This document shows, one piece after another, positions 46,117 through 54,668 of a stretch of DNA of 64,000 nt (the first letter of the stretch is position 1; every line of letters starts with the position of its first letter). The notes below the pieces were generated by a model. The model was not told the DNA's origin. It searched no databases and saw nothing but the letters and a program-made list of their open reading frames with translations. The DNA is from Crocinitomicaceae bacterium (lineage in GTDB: Bacteria > Bacteroidota > Bacteroidia > Flavobacteriales_D > Crocinitomicaceae), in NCBI GenBank assembly GCA_022447585.1, contig JAKVAR010000006.1, forward strand, positions 744,001 to 808,000, in the 5' to 3' direction. The position numbers were made by a program, and so were the translations under genes.

Positions 46117-47145
46117 TTATAACCAGACTTTAGCTCCTTCCGAACAGTTTTTACAAATATCTATTTGATTTCGATGTGTAAGTACAGATTGCCGAAATTT
46201 ATTGTAAATTGAACTGGACCAAACTTCTTTGAATGAATTATTCTTAATAGTACCAAGTACATGATTTGCATCTTTGTCAAAGCAGCATGGGACAACTTTT
46301 CCATCCCATGTAAGAACACTTGAAGACCACATTCGCCAGCAATGATTCCCTGTTTTCATTTTGAGTTTATAAGTACCGTCTGTTTGCTTTCTATATCGAG
46401 AGTATTTTTCATTTTCCGGCATTAATGGATTGCCATTTTTATAGTCATATAATTGAGCAGATTTTATTCTGACTTCATCGATTCCCATTTTTTTTCCCAG
46501 TTGAAAAACATCATTAATTTCATGTTCATTTGGTTTAACAGCTAAAAATTGAAAAATCAAATGAGGGGTTTTACTTTTAAGTTCTTTTTTAGCGTTGATC
46601 AGTAATTCTGTACCATTAATTACCTTTTTTAGTTGTCCCTTAACTCTATAGTTTTCATAGGTTTTCTGGGTTAATCCATCAATTGAAATGATAAGTCGGT
46701 CTAATCCAGATTGAACAATTTCTTTTGCCTTCTTTTCGTTAATAAAATGGGCATTTGTGGATGTTGCGGTATAAATTTTGTGTTCTTTAGCATCTTTTAT
46801 TAAGTTTAGAAATCCTGGATGTAAGAAAGGTTCCCCCTGAAAATAGTAGTTAATATAAAATACTGATTTTGAAACTTGATCTAACATTGTTCTATGTAAA
46901 TCTAAATTTAGCTTGCCCGTAGGTCGAGTAAATTTTTTCAGGCCGCTGGGACATTCCGGACAACCTAAATTACATGCGGTTGTAGGTTCAATACTTAAAG
47001 AATAGGGTAAACCTTTGTGTTTTGATATTTTTGAGTACTTAGAAAATAGATAAGATGTTTTAAGGCGTACAATATTCCAAGCACGGTAAAGAGTAACGTG
47101 TTTTATAATTTGAATATTATCTCTTAACGTAGAAATAGCTAGAAT
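46117..47145 (-). CDS. SPASM-domain radical SAM protein, start codon unclear
   Basis: The first ATG (46887) would omit the radical-SAM cluster motif, but the same frame is open upstream to a stop at 47149-47151 and encodes SIEPTTACNLGCPECPSG, a perfect CxxxCxxC (Cys codons at 46972-46974, 46960-46962 and 46951-46953). The true protein therefore starts upstream, yet no ATG, GTG or TTG exists in that stretch. ATT codons at 47143-47145 or 47134-47136 are the best candidates. Further features: FYFQGEP-type motif (INYYFQGEPFLH), LDRLIISIDG and a C-terminal SPASM region (VPCCFDKDA, ICKNCSEG). The family reductively cleaves SAM; the substrate here is unknown. A base error in the start region is also possible. 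Confidence 0.82.
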   Translation of the reverse strand: MLAISTLRDNIQIIKHVTLYRAWNIVRLKTSYLFSKYSKISKHKGLPYSLSIEPTTACNLGCPECPSGLKKFTRPTGKLNLDLHRTMLDQVSKSVFYINYYFQGEPFLHPGFLNLIKDAKEHKIYTATSTNAHFINEKKAKEIVQSGLDRLIISIDGLTQKTYENYRVKGQLKKVINGTELLINAKKELKSKTPHLIFQFLAVKPNEHEINDVFQLGKKMGIDEVRIKSAQLYDYKNGNPLMPENEKYSRYRKQTDGTYKLKMKTGNHCWRMWSSSVLTWDGKVVPCCFDKDANHVLGTIKNNSFKEVWSSSIYNKFRQSVLTHRNQIDICKNCSEGAKVWL

Positions 47146-47188
47146 GAGTTATTTTCGCTAAAAATACGATAATTAAAGGAATTGGAAT

Positions 47189-49885
47189 TTACCTTATTAG
47201 GGTAATATGACCTGTAATGACTGTGTCAGGATTTCTAGGTTCACAAGAATTGTATTCTAATTTCCAGATATAAGTGCCGTCTTGAGCTTTTATTCCATTC
47301 AGCGATGTTCCATCCCAGCCTAGGTCAATGTCATAACTTTCAAATAAAGTTTCACCCCAACGATTATAAATAGTGAGGTGCCAGTTTTCAGCTCCTAAAT
47401 AAGCAATTGGTAAAAAGGTATTGTTAAACATGTTGCCATCAGGGGTGAATGTATTTGGTGCATAAATAGTATATGGTTCTATGATTACCTGATTTCTAAC
47501 TGTGTCTTTACAGCCGTATTCATTTGTTACAATTTGAATTGGGTAATGTGTGCCACTTGTGATGTATATATATTCAGGAAATTGTTCTGAAGATTCATTT
47601 TCTAAATCATCAAAGATATATTGGTAAGTTGTTGCACCAATCGATTCATCATTAAAGCGAACAAGGCTGTTGCATGCGTCTGTTACTTCTGGGTCTGTTG
47701 AAAACGAGGCCGTAGGATTAGGTCTAACATTAACAAGGTCTTGTTGCATTAAATTCAAGGTAGCAATGCACCCAGAGGTTGTTGAAATCGTTAAAGTAAC
47801 GCTGTAGTTTCCCACTTGGGTGTATACATTACTCGGGTTTTGTACGGTTGAGGTATTCCCATCTCCAAAGTCCCATTGATATTGAATAGGAGTTTCCGCA
47901 AAACTTAGATCTATAAATTGTGCGTTAAATGGAGCACATTGAAGTCCAGGTTCAATGCTAAAATCAATTGTAGGCTCTTGAAATATGTATATTGATTGAG
48001 TTAAATTTTCGACACAGTTTTCGTGCGTACCCGTTAATGTAATTGGTATTGTTCCTGTGGTGTTAAAAGAAACTGCTGGTTCATCTATGTTGTTTGATGT
48101 TGTGATGCTCGCATTCGGACCAAAATCCCAAGAATAGACTGTATTTGGAGGACCACTAACCGTGGCGTCAAAGTTGAAGCTATTATTTGTAAAACATAAA
48201 GAATCTTCCGATGTAAAAGTAAGAATGATGGGTTCATTCAGTGTAATAGTTTCTGTTACTATGTCAGTACAAGCTGGTGTTGATCCTACGGTTAAATTTA
48301 TATCATATGTTCCTGCGGCAGGGAATGTAAATGTTGGTTCCTCTAAATTGCTAATGTCTGTCACGGAGCCAGGAACACCAAAGTCCCAATTGTAAAAAAT
48401 AGCTTCTTGCGAATTGTTGCCGAAATTTACTGTCAGTCCATTACATTCATAATTTGCGGGAAGAGTCATTTCGGCAACAGGTTCTGGGAAAATATAAATT
48501 GAATCTGTGTAGTATGCTTCACATACATTGTAGCTCGCGTTTAGCGTGATAGGTATGAACCCTGTAGAGTTAAAAATAACGTCGTTGACATTTTGTGTTG
48601 TGTTATTATTTTGATTTGCATCTGGGCCAAAGTTCCATTCAAATGTTGTCCCAGCTGGTGTTGAAGCTGATCCTACAAAGTCGAAGTTGTTGTCAAAAAT
48701 GCACATAGAATCATTAGAAGTAAAATTTACGATCATTTCATCATTGACTATAATATCCATGAAAGCAGTGTCAGTGCATGGCCAACCTGGATTAACAACT
48801 AGCATTGCTTCATATTCACCCGAAGTTGGATATGTAAAAGTTGGTTCGAAGGAAGTACTGACATCAGTATTTGTTCCTGAGACTCCGAAATCCCATGCAT
48901 AATTTGTTCCTCCATATGAGTCATTTACGAAGTTAACAGTTAATCCTTGGCAGTATGAAACAAAGTCTGGCAAATTCTCTTGTGTAGGAAGAATACTTTC
49001 TAATTGAATTTGACAATTAAATACTCTGAAGAGAAAATCTCTAACAGTTTGATTGATCACAACACCATTTCTTATTTCTTGAACTTGGATTCCAACTACG
49101 AAGAGGCCCAGTAGATTTGGTGATGCTGTTAGTAAACCTGTATTTGGGTCGATATTGATATTAGCTCCAGGTCCCAATGGGTTCGCAGCATTAAACCCTC
49201 CAGCCCAAGGAACGTTAAAATAGGGTGGCGGCGGTGCAGGATTTGGAGCAACACAGGTAAAACAATTTGCCGGAACAGCTTGATCTCCTCCTCCTTGATC
49301 AGGTGTCACAAGTGAGTATACCAATTGGTCTCCATCTGGATCAGTAGCACTATGGTCGAAAATTAAATCTTCGTTATTACAAAGAAGTAAAGGGGGGTAA
49401 TTTGTAAACCTCGGACTACTATTAATATTATTAGGAACACCAGGAACATGACAGGTTAATGATATTCCAACATCAGCTGGGTTAATCAGATTAATAACAT
49501 TTGGTCCGCGACAACATCGCTGATAAGTTACGTTATAGCCTCCAGCTGATGCTGGTAATGTTATGATTGTCGTGTAAATAGCACTGGTAACACAAATATT
49601 TGCAGGTGGTGTTACGCAAGGATTGTTAAATTGAACGGGTATATTATTGACTGCGGGTAAAGGGACGTCAATGTTTGCGAATAGATTGTTATTTGCATCA
49701 TAAACTGATAAAGCTAATGGGTTGTCGTATTCGGCACCATTAGAAAGACAATCTCTATAAAGTGAGATGTAAAATTTGTAATTATTATTCCCTAAATAAT
49801 CATAATAGATATCCCCCCCGACAATGTGTGAAGCATTGACAGTAAAAAGGTTAAAACTAATTACAATTAAAAAAAGTAGTCTCAT
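47189..49885 (-). CDS. PKD-domain T9SS type B secreted protein
   Basis: An 898-residue exported protein: signal peptide, an N-terminal domain (SHIVGGDIYYDYLG, SLYRDC) common in large Bacteroidetes surface proteins, an FTNYPPLLLC and DPDGDQLVYSL section, about five PKD-like repeats (YAWDFGVSG, FEWNFGPD, YNWDFGVPG, YSWDFGPN, YQWDFGDGN) and a type B T9SS domain (IYAPNTFTPDGNMFNN to TGHITLIR). It is probably a surface-exposed adhesive or structural protein. It is a single gene; no PorP/SprF partner is adjacent. Confidence 0.92.
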   Translation of the reverse strand: MRLLFLIVISFNLFTVNASHIVGGDIYYDYLGNNNYKFYISLYRDCLSNGAEYDNPLALSVYDANNNLFANIDVPLPAVNNIPVQFNNPCVTPPANICVTSAIYTTIITLPASAGGYNVTYQRCCRGPNVINLINPADVGISLTCHVPGVPNNINSSPRFTNYPPLLLCNNEDLIFDHSATDPDGDQLVYSLVTPDQGGGDQAVPANCFTCVAPNPAPPPPYFNVPWAGGFNAANPLGPGANINIDPNTGLLTASPNLLGLFVVGIQVQEIRNGVVINQTVRDFLFRVFNCQIQLESILPTQENLPDFVSYCQGLTVNFVNDSYGGTNYAWDFGVSGTNTDVSTSFEPTFTYPTSGEYEAMLVVNPGWPCTDTAFMDIIVNDEMIVNFTSNDSMCIFDNNFDFVGSASTPAGTTFEWNFGPDANQNNNTTQNVNDVIFNSTGFIPITLNASYNVCEAYYTDSIYIFPEPVAEMTLPANYECNGLTVNFGNNSQEAIFYNWDFGVPGSVTDISNLEEPTFTFPAAGTYDINLTVGSTPACTDIVTETITLNEPIILTFTSEDSLCFTNNSFNFDATVSGPPNTVYSWDFGPNASITTSNNIDEPAVSFNTTGTIPITLTGTHENCVENLTQSIYIFQEPTIDFSIEPGLQCAPFNAQFIDLSFAETPIQYQWDFGDGNTSTVQNPSNVYTQVGNYSVTLTISTTSGCIATLNLMQQDLVNVRPNPTASFSTDPEVTDACNSLVRFNDESIGATTYQYIFDDLENESSEQFPEYIYITSGTHYPIQIVTNEYGCKDTVRNQVIIEPYTIYAPNTFTPDGNMFNNTFLPIAYLGAENWHLTIYNRWGETLFESYDIDLGWDGTSLNGIKAQDGTYIWKLEYNSCEPRNPDTVITGHITLIR

Positions 49886-49957
49886 CTGTTCTATTCAACG
49901 TAAAGTTAGGGCAAATGTTAGGCCAATTTCAAATAAAATTAGAGAAAGATTGTAATT

Positions 49958-50743
49958 CTATTGAAAAGGAGGGTAGAGGGATCTTCTAAATTCGAGGTTT
50001 AGTTCGTTTAATATTTTGCTTGAGTCTATTATCCTAGGCTTGGTTTTCGCTGTTTCTTCTTTGAAGGAAATAGATTTTAAATTAAGTTGTTTAACTAATT
50101 CGTGATAGTATTCTACTCTTGTTGGATGAGCATGGTGAACGACGTTAAACGTATTACCATATACTTTTTGACGGATAGTTAATTGAATGACTTCTATAAT
50201 GTCGGCTATGTGAATGAAATTGATGGTTCCATATGGATTGTTTATGTTGTCTTTCCCCTGTAAATGATATATAGGATGCCTGTTTATCCCATATAAACCA
50301 CCCAATCTAAGAATGGTGAGTTTTTTGTTAAGGTGTTTTTTTAGTTTGTTTTCGGCAATCATAACAGGAGAGTCTTCAATCGTCTTTGAGTCTTCGTTAT
50401 AAAATCCACTCTCTTTAGGGTAAACACTCGTGCTACTTGTAAAAATGAATTTGGTTTTTGACGAGAATTGTTCTACTACTTCTAATAGATAATTTCCGTA
50501 AGAATCATTTGGCATTTTGATGAATGGTGGAACTGTAATAATTGCTAAATCACAATTTATTATAATTTCTTGGTCGAGAGTTTGATTTTCTGTGAAATCA
50601 AATAAGGTGACCTTAATCCGTGTATCAATTTTTTCTTTCTTGTAAAATGAGGTCGTGGTTCCAAAAATCGAGTTCCCCGAATTCTGTAAAGATTTCGCTA
50701 AAGGTAAACCAAGCCATCTTAAACCAATAATACTAATTTTCAA
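49958..50743 (-). CDS. NAD(P)-binding SDR-like epimerase family protein
   Basis: A 261-residue Rossmann-fold protein. The nucleotide-binding start is MKISIIGLRWLGLPLAKSL; FIFTSSTSVYP and LRLGGLYG follow the pattern of extended SDR proteins of the YeeZ type. The usual YxxxK catalytic pair is not obvious, so it may be an atypical reductase or a binding protein. It diverges from ctaA, with 49 bases between the starts. Substrate unknown. Confidence 0.8.
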   Translation of the reverse strand: MKISIIGLRWLGLPLAKSLQNSGNSIFGTTTSFYKKEKIDTRIKVTLFDFTENQTLDQEIIINCDLAIITVPPFIKMPNDSYGNYLLEVVEQFSSKTKFIFTSSTSVYPKESGFYNEDSKTIEDSPVMIAENKLKKHLNKKLTILRLGGLYGINRHPIYHLQGKDNINNPYGTINFIHIADIIEVIQLTIRQKVYGNTFNVVHHAHPTRVEYYHELVKQLNLKSISFKEETAKTKPRIIDSSKILNELNLEFRRSLYPPFQ

Positions 50744-50758
50744 ATGATATATATTCTG

Positions 50759-50788
50759 TTTGTTTAAATGTACGAATGATTAACTTTG
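50759..50788 (+). promoter_or_regulatory. ctaA promoter, possibly leaderless
   Basis: TTTG (50759-50762), 18 bases, TAACTTTG (50781-50788). The ATG of ctaA begins only four bases after the -7 motif, about where transcription should start. Confidence 0.65.
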
Positions 50789-50792
50789 TATC

Positions 50793-51815
50793 ATGGAGTT
50801 TTCTAAATCATTTGTAAGGTTTAATTGGTTGGCTTTAGTGTTAATTTACTTGGTAGTAATAGCAGGAAGTTTTGTTAGAATTACGGGGAGTGGTATGGGG
50901 TGTCCGGATTGGCCAAAGTGTTTTGGTCAATGGGTTCCTCCTACAACAGATGAAAATTTACCTGAAAATTACAAGGATATTTTTTCAGAGAAGAGAGCAG
51001 AAAAAGTTGAGAAATTCACTCGTTTCCTTAATTTAATAGGGTTAGAGGAGACAGCGGAAAAGCTTAAGAATGATCCAACATTGCATTTTGAACAAGATTT
51101 TAATGGAAGGAAAACTTGGATAGAGTACATTAATCGACTTTTTGGTTTCTTAGCAGGAAATGCAATGTTGATTAGTTTTATCTGGATGATATCTAAGTAT
51201 AGAAGAAGAAAAGGATTGTTGTTACTAGCCGGATTTAATCTTGTGTTGATGGCGATTCAGGCCTGGTTCGGTTCTATTGTAGTGGCTTCTAACTTGGTGC
51301 CATGGACGATTACGGTTCACTTGTTTCTTGCATTATTAATTATCGCAATTCAAATTTATTTCATCAAGCGGATAAGTTCAGTTTATAACAGTATTCAGAA
51401 ACACCCTAAGTGGATGCTTATTTTAATTTGGGTTAGTTTCATCGTTATCTTTTATCAAATGTTTTTAGGTACACAGGTTCGTGAGTCTATCGATCAACTT
51501 ACAAAACTTGGGTTCGGAAGAGATAGTTGGACGGATAAATTAGGCATGCAATTTTATATTCATCGAAGTTTTTCTTGGATAGTTATGGTGCTTTTGATTC
51601 TCATCGCTTGGAAAAACGAGGTTATTTCAAGGTTTAGTTTTATCCGATTCGCCGTTATCGTTTTAGCTCTTGAGTTGATTTCTGGAGTGCTTTTGGCTCA
51701 TGCTGATATGCCTGGTTTAGTTCAAACTAGCCACTTGGTCTTTGCAACAATTATTTTCGGTATTCTCACTATGGGAATTTTTCGAGGTCGAGCTGAGTCT
51801 GAGAACAATGCTTAA
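50793..51815 (+). CDS. ctaA: heme A synthase, COX15/CtaA family
   Basis: A 340-residue membrane protein with about eight hydrophobic segments. The family start is plain: VVIAGSFVRITGSGMGCPDWPKC. The second half repeats the pattern (QMFLGTQVRE, FYIHRSFSW with a heme-ligand His, GVLLAHADMPGLVQTSHL). It oxidises heme O to heme A for cytochrome c oxidase in the inner membrane. The insert of charged residues after CFGQWVPPT (about 55-95) is normal for Bacteroidetes members. Oxidase genes are not in the window. Confidence 0.93.
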   Translation: MEFSKSFVRFNWLALVLIYLVVIAGSFVRITGSGMGCPDWPKCFGQWVPPTTDENLPENYKDIFSEKRAEKVEKFTRFLNLIGLEETAEKLKNDPTLHFEQDFNGRKTWIEYINRLFGFLAGNAMLISFIWMISKYRRRKGLLLLAGFNLVLMAIQAWFGSIVVASNLVPWTITVHLFLALLIIAIQIYFIKRISSVYNSIQKHPKWMLILIWVSFIVIFYQMFLGTQVRESIDQLTKLGFGRDSWTDKLGMQFYIHRSFSWIVMVLLILIAWKNEVISRFSFIRFAVIVLALELISGVLLAHADMPGLVQTSHLVFATIIFGILTMGIFRGRAESENNA

Positions 51816-51842
51816 TTTGGAATAATAAAAACGCTTTAGCTA

Positions 51843-51873
51843 TTTGAATATCAATTTTTGAATACTATATTTG
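51843..51873 (+). promoter_or_regulatory. tRNA promoter
   Basis: TTTG (51843-51846), 19 bases, TATATTTG (51866-51873), 24 bases before the tRNA. Confidence 0.7.
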
Positions 51874-51897
51874 CACACCTGATTTGAGAAAATCACT

Positions 51898-51971
51898 GGT
51901 CCTATAGCTCAGCTGGTTAGAGCACCTGACTCATAATCAGGGGGTCCATGGTTCGAGCCCATGTGGGACCA
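51898..51971 (+). tRNA. tRNA with CAT anticodon, probably elongator tRNA-Met
   Basis: Full cloverleaf: acceptor GGTCCTA with TGGGACC, D stem GCTC/GAGC, anticodon stem CCTGA/TCAGG around CTCATAA, T stem CATGG/CCATG. The pair at 1-72 is normal, so it is not the initiator. A tRNA-Ile with modified C34 would also show CAT; elongator Met is preferred because of overall likeness to metT. Its 3' part is the left attachment repeat of the integrative element. Confidence 0.92.
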
Positions 51972-51972
51972 C
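51927..51972 (+). repeat. left attachment repeat, inside the tRNA
   Basis: 46 bases from TGACTCATAATCAGG through GGGACCAC, identical to 58803-58848. It runs from the anticodon arm to one base past the discriminator. Confidence 0.95.
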
Positions 51973-51981
51973 TTGTAAATC

Positions 51982-52018
51982 AAAGGGTTATGTCTTTTTC
52001 ATGATGTAACCCTTTTTT
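51982..52018 (+). terminator. replacement terminator for the tRNA, carried by the element
   Basis: AAAGGGTTA and TAACCCTTTTTT pair around a long loop just inside the left end. The ancestral tRNA terminator was displaced to 58849-58876. Confidence 0.7.
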
Positions 52019-52038
52019 ATTTGCATACAATTTGCATA
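52019..52038 (+). promoter_or_regulatory. candidate integrase arm-type sites, left end
   Basis: ATTTGCATA at 52019-52027 and again at 52030-52038, 11 bases apart. The same 9-mer occurs at the right end. Confidence 0.55.
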
Positions 52039-52148
52039 AAACCCACTATTCAAATGGATTTAAGAATTGAACTACATCTTATGATTGTCTAGACAATTTT
52101 TAAGGGTTTTAAAAGATTATTTATCTTCAGAAAAAATTCACTATTCAA

Positions 52149-53285
52149 ATGAAAACAATTCTATTTTTATCAATCTTATTCATTGCAGGTTTTTCTATCT
52201 CTCAGACTAGAGAAGTAATTAAAATTGAAGTTTCTAAGGATTGTAAAACCCTTATCAACAAAAGAACATACATAGATGAGATTTATACTAAACCCATAAA
52301 TCTAGTAAGTACACTTAATATGAAGTGTCAATTGGTTTTGGGTTATGTAGATAATTTTATTTACCAAAATAACGGGCTCGTATTGTATTTAAAAATGGAA
52401 GAAAATTTCTTCAGGGAGTACGACATCAAGGATATTTATTTAATAATTGACAATGAAGAAAAGGTTTTTAATAAATTAATTGTGTTCGATAAACATGAAT
52501 TGAAGTTATCTACTGGTACAATTACATCGTATACATTAGGGTTTGAATTGTCTGAAGCGTTTAAGAGCAAATTGAGTAAGGCTGAGGATATTAAGTTTGA
52601 ATTGATTAATCGTAATTCGGGCAAAAGGAAAAGTTGGAGCATAGGCAATATTCCTGTTGACCAAATCAATAGAGCCTGTGATTGTTTAGATTCCCATTAT
52701 AAGCCTTTAGAAGCTAGATTAATAGAACAGAAGAAACATAGAGATTCGGAATACCAAAAATCTTTAAAATCTTATGAAACTAATTATAGGAAATCAGTTT
52801 GGGGTGACTCGAAAGAAACAGTATTAGAAACAGAGGAAAAGGAGCCAGTTTTGTCAAAAAATAATTCTTTAGCTTATCAGGTTAGACTTAATAATGATGA
52901 TTTTTTAGCCTTTTTCTACTTCCATAATGATCGACTTCATCAAGGTGTTTATTCTTTTGAAGGTGAGTTTGTAAATGAGAACAATTTTTACAGTAAATAC
53001 CTTGAATTAAAACGAATCCTAACTAAAAAATATGGCGAGCCTAAAGAAGTGAAACAACATCGTTCAGGGGAATTATACGATGGTGCAAGCGAAATTGGAA
53101 TGGCAATTCAAACAGGTGAATATACTGAGCTCACTTCTTGGGAAACGATAAATTCAACCATAAAACTTATTATATCAGGTGAGAACTTTGATTCAAAAAT
53201 AACTATCAGATATAACACGAAAGATTTAGAATTGAGTAAAGAAGTCGAAAAAGCCAATAGTTTAAAATCAATTGAAGGGTTTTAG
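52149..53285 (+). CDS. element cargo: secreted hypothetical protein
   Basis: A 378-residue protein with a signal peptide (MKTILFLSILFIAGFSISQ). The first half is beta-rich with three Cys; a charged helical linker (about 180-225) leads to a C-terminal domain beginning YRKSVWGDSKETVLETE, a pattern seen in lipoproteins with the WGxSxExV motif. No sorting signal of T9SS type is present, so it probably stays in the periplasm or is lipid-free. It is the only + strand gene of the element. Function not recognised. Confidence 0.7.
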   Translation: MKTILFLSILFIAGFSISQTREVIKIEVSKDCKTLINKRTYIDEIYTKPINLVSTLNMKCQLVLGYVDNFIYQNNGLVLYLKMEENFFREYDIKDIYLIIDNEEKVFNKLIVFDKHELKLSTGTITSYTLGFELSEAFKSKLSKAEDIKFELINRNSGKRKSWSIGNIPVDQINRACDCLDSHYKPLEARLIEQKKHRDSEYQKSLKSYETNYRKSVWGDSKETVLETEEKEPVLSKNNSLAYQVRLNNDDFLAFFYFHNDRLHQGVYSFEGEFVNENNFYSKYLELKRILTKKYGEPKEVKQHRSGELYDGASEIGMAIQTGEYTELTSWETINSTIKLIISGENFDSKITIRYNTKDLELSKEVEKANSLKSIEGF

Positions 53286-53872
53286 TCTCTTAGCATCTTA
53301 ATGTGTAACAGAAAATCATATTAAAATGCTCTTATACGCATTAGATAGTCGAATAACATATTTAATCGTATTATTTTAATACACGCACATAACAGATACC
53401 GCAATAACCCTTTTACTAATGCAAGAATAATCTTGTTATTCAGTTAGTTATTAAAATCGTTTTTAAGATAGTTTGATTGCGTTTTAACACGCTTTAATTC
53501 GTCATAGGTATAATATATCCAAACGTAAGTAGATAAGCCTTTAAACGCGATTAATTTAACATTTTGTTTTTATCTTAACGTTTACACATGTAAACAGATA
53601 CCCATAAATCTAATTATTAGAAAACGCTTACGTGTATAAATAGATATTACAATATTGCTTTTATAGTATTCAGAACACGGTTCAGGTACACGCATAACAG
53701 ATGACACAGAACTATTAACCATACGCATGGTAGACTGTTCGATAATCGTAAACTTTCGTATTTATCGAGATTGTATTTGACTGCTATTATCAACGTTATT
53801 TACTGTTATTTAAACGATTATTATATTATTCTATTATACGTGATAAGGGGAAGTCCGATATTTGTAATATTA
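53286..53872. other. 587-base non-coding stretch in the element with dispersed short repeats
   Basis: No gene was seen. It is AT-rich with five related sites: 53336-53347, 53383-53398, 53586-53600, 53630-53646 and 53690-53703, of the form ACGCATAACAGATA (variants). It lies between two convergent genes, so a promoter role is unlikely; a replication or transfer origin is possible. Confidence 0.45.
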
Positions 53873-54514
53873 TTATTTTCGAGACTTCTTGTTTTTCAAT
53901 AGAGCGCCGCGATATGATCGTTTAAATTGCCCCATTGACATAATTAAACCATTTGCCCAGTGATTAGTCATACCAGCGCCACCTGCATAAGATTGGATTT
54001 TAAGACTCCATAATACCTCTTTCGTTTTAATATCAAAAAAAGTATAGTTCACCATTACATTTTCCGCTTCTTTGTTAAAGTTTTCAATAATAAGGACCAA
54101 TCCTAAACCCTCATTTTGCGGTAATTCATAGCTCTTCAAAATAGATTTAAGTGTATCAAAATCAAACCTATAATCATTAAATACAATCCATTTATCGCCA
54201 AGTAACTGATACCTCTGCTGAACCGACTGTAAATCTCGTTCAATGTCTTTTTTTAATATCGCTTTCACTCGCTCCTTTGGAAAGGATTTATGAAAGTCAC
54301 TCATCCAAGCAGTCAGAAACTTCTTTAACTCATTTTCTTGACCATGTTTCTCAGGATTAACTAAGCGGAAATTTGAAAAATCAATACCATAAAAAACAAT
54401 CTCTTCGGCATCGAAAACTCTTGTGGCATCTTGAGTGTATTCTTCTTTCAATGAGCTTTGAGAATAAGCTATTATAGGCAGTATAAAAAAGATTAGTAGG
54501 GTGGTAAATTTCAT
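53873..54514 (-). CDS. element cargo: exported hypothetical protein
   Basis: A 213-residue protein with a signal peptide (ends IAYSQ) and a basic C-terminus (KNKKSRK). The body has a FNDYRFDFDTLK and TFFDIKTKEVLWSLKI pattern, reminiscent of periplasmic or outer-membrane-associated small proteins with a lipocalin-like or TolB-type strand pattern; no confident family. It starts about 100 bases past the 9 bp repeat array, which could control it. It may modify the host envelope; this is inference. Confidence 0.68.
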   Translation of the reverse strand: MKFTTLLIFFILPIIAYSQSSLKEEYTQDATRVFDAEEIVFYGIDFSNFRLVNPEKHGQENELKKFLTAWMSDFHKSFPKERVKAILKKDIERDLQSVQQRYQLLGDKWIVFNDYRFDFDTLKSILKSYELPQNEGLGLVLIIENFNKEAENVMVNYTFFDIKTKEVLWSLKIQSYAGGAGMTNHWANGLIMSMGQFKRSYRGALLKNKKSRK

Positions 54515-54616
54515 AAGGTTTAAATTTCGAGTTAAAGTTATATAAGTTTTCTATTAATCAAGGTTGATAAAATTAGATTATTCTAACACCTCTTTATTAT
54601 GTAAGAAAACTAAACC

Positions 54617-54666
54617 GTAACAAGTGTAACGAGCGTAACAGGTGTTACAAGTGTTACGGCTGTTAC
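54617..54666 (+). repeat. six-unit 9 bp repeat, GTAAC x3 then GTTAC x3
   Basis: GTAAC at 54617, 54626 and 54635 and GTTAC at 54644, 54653 and 54662, each separated by exactly four bases, so the whole forms a 9 bp period and a dyad around 54640-54643. It lies right after the RepA-like ATPase gene and before the cargo gene. An iteron-type origin or operator is likely. Confidence 0.85.
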
Positions 54667-54668
54667 AT

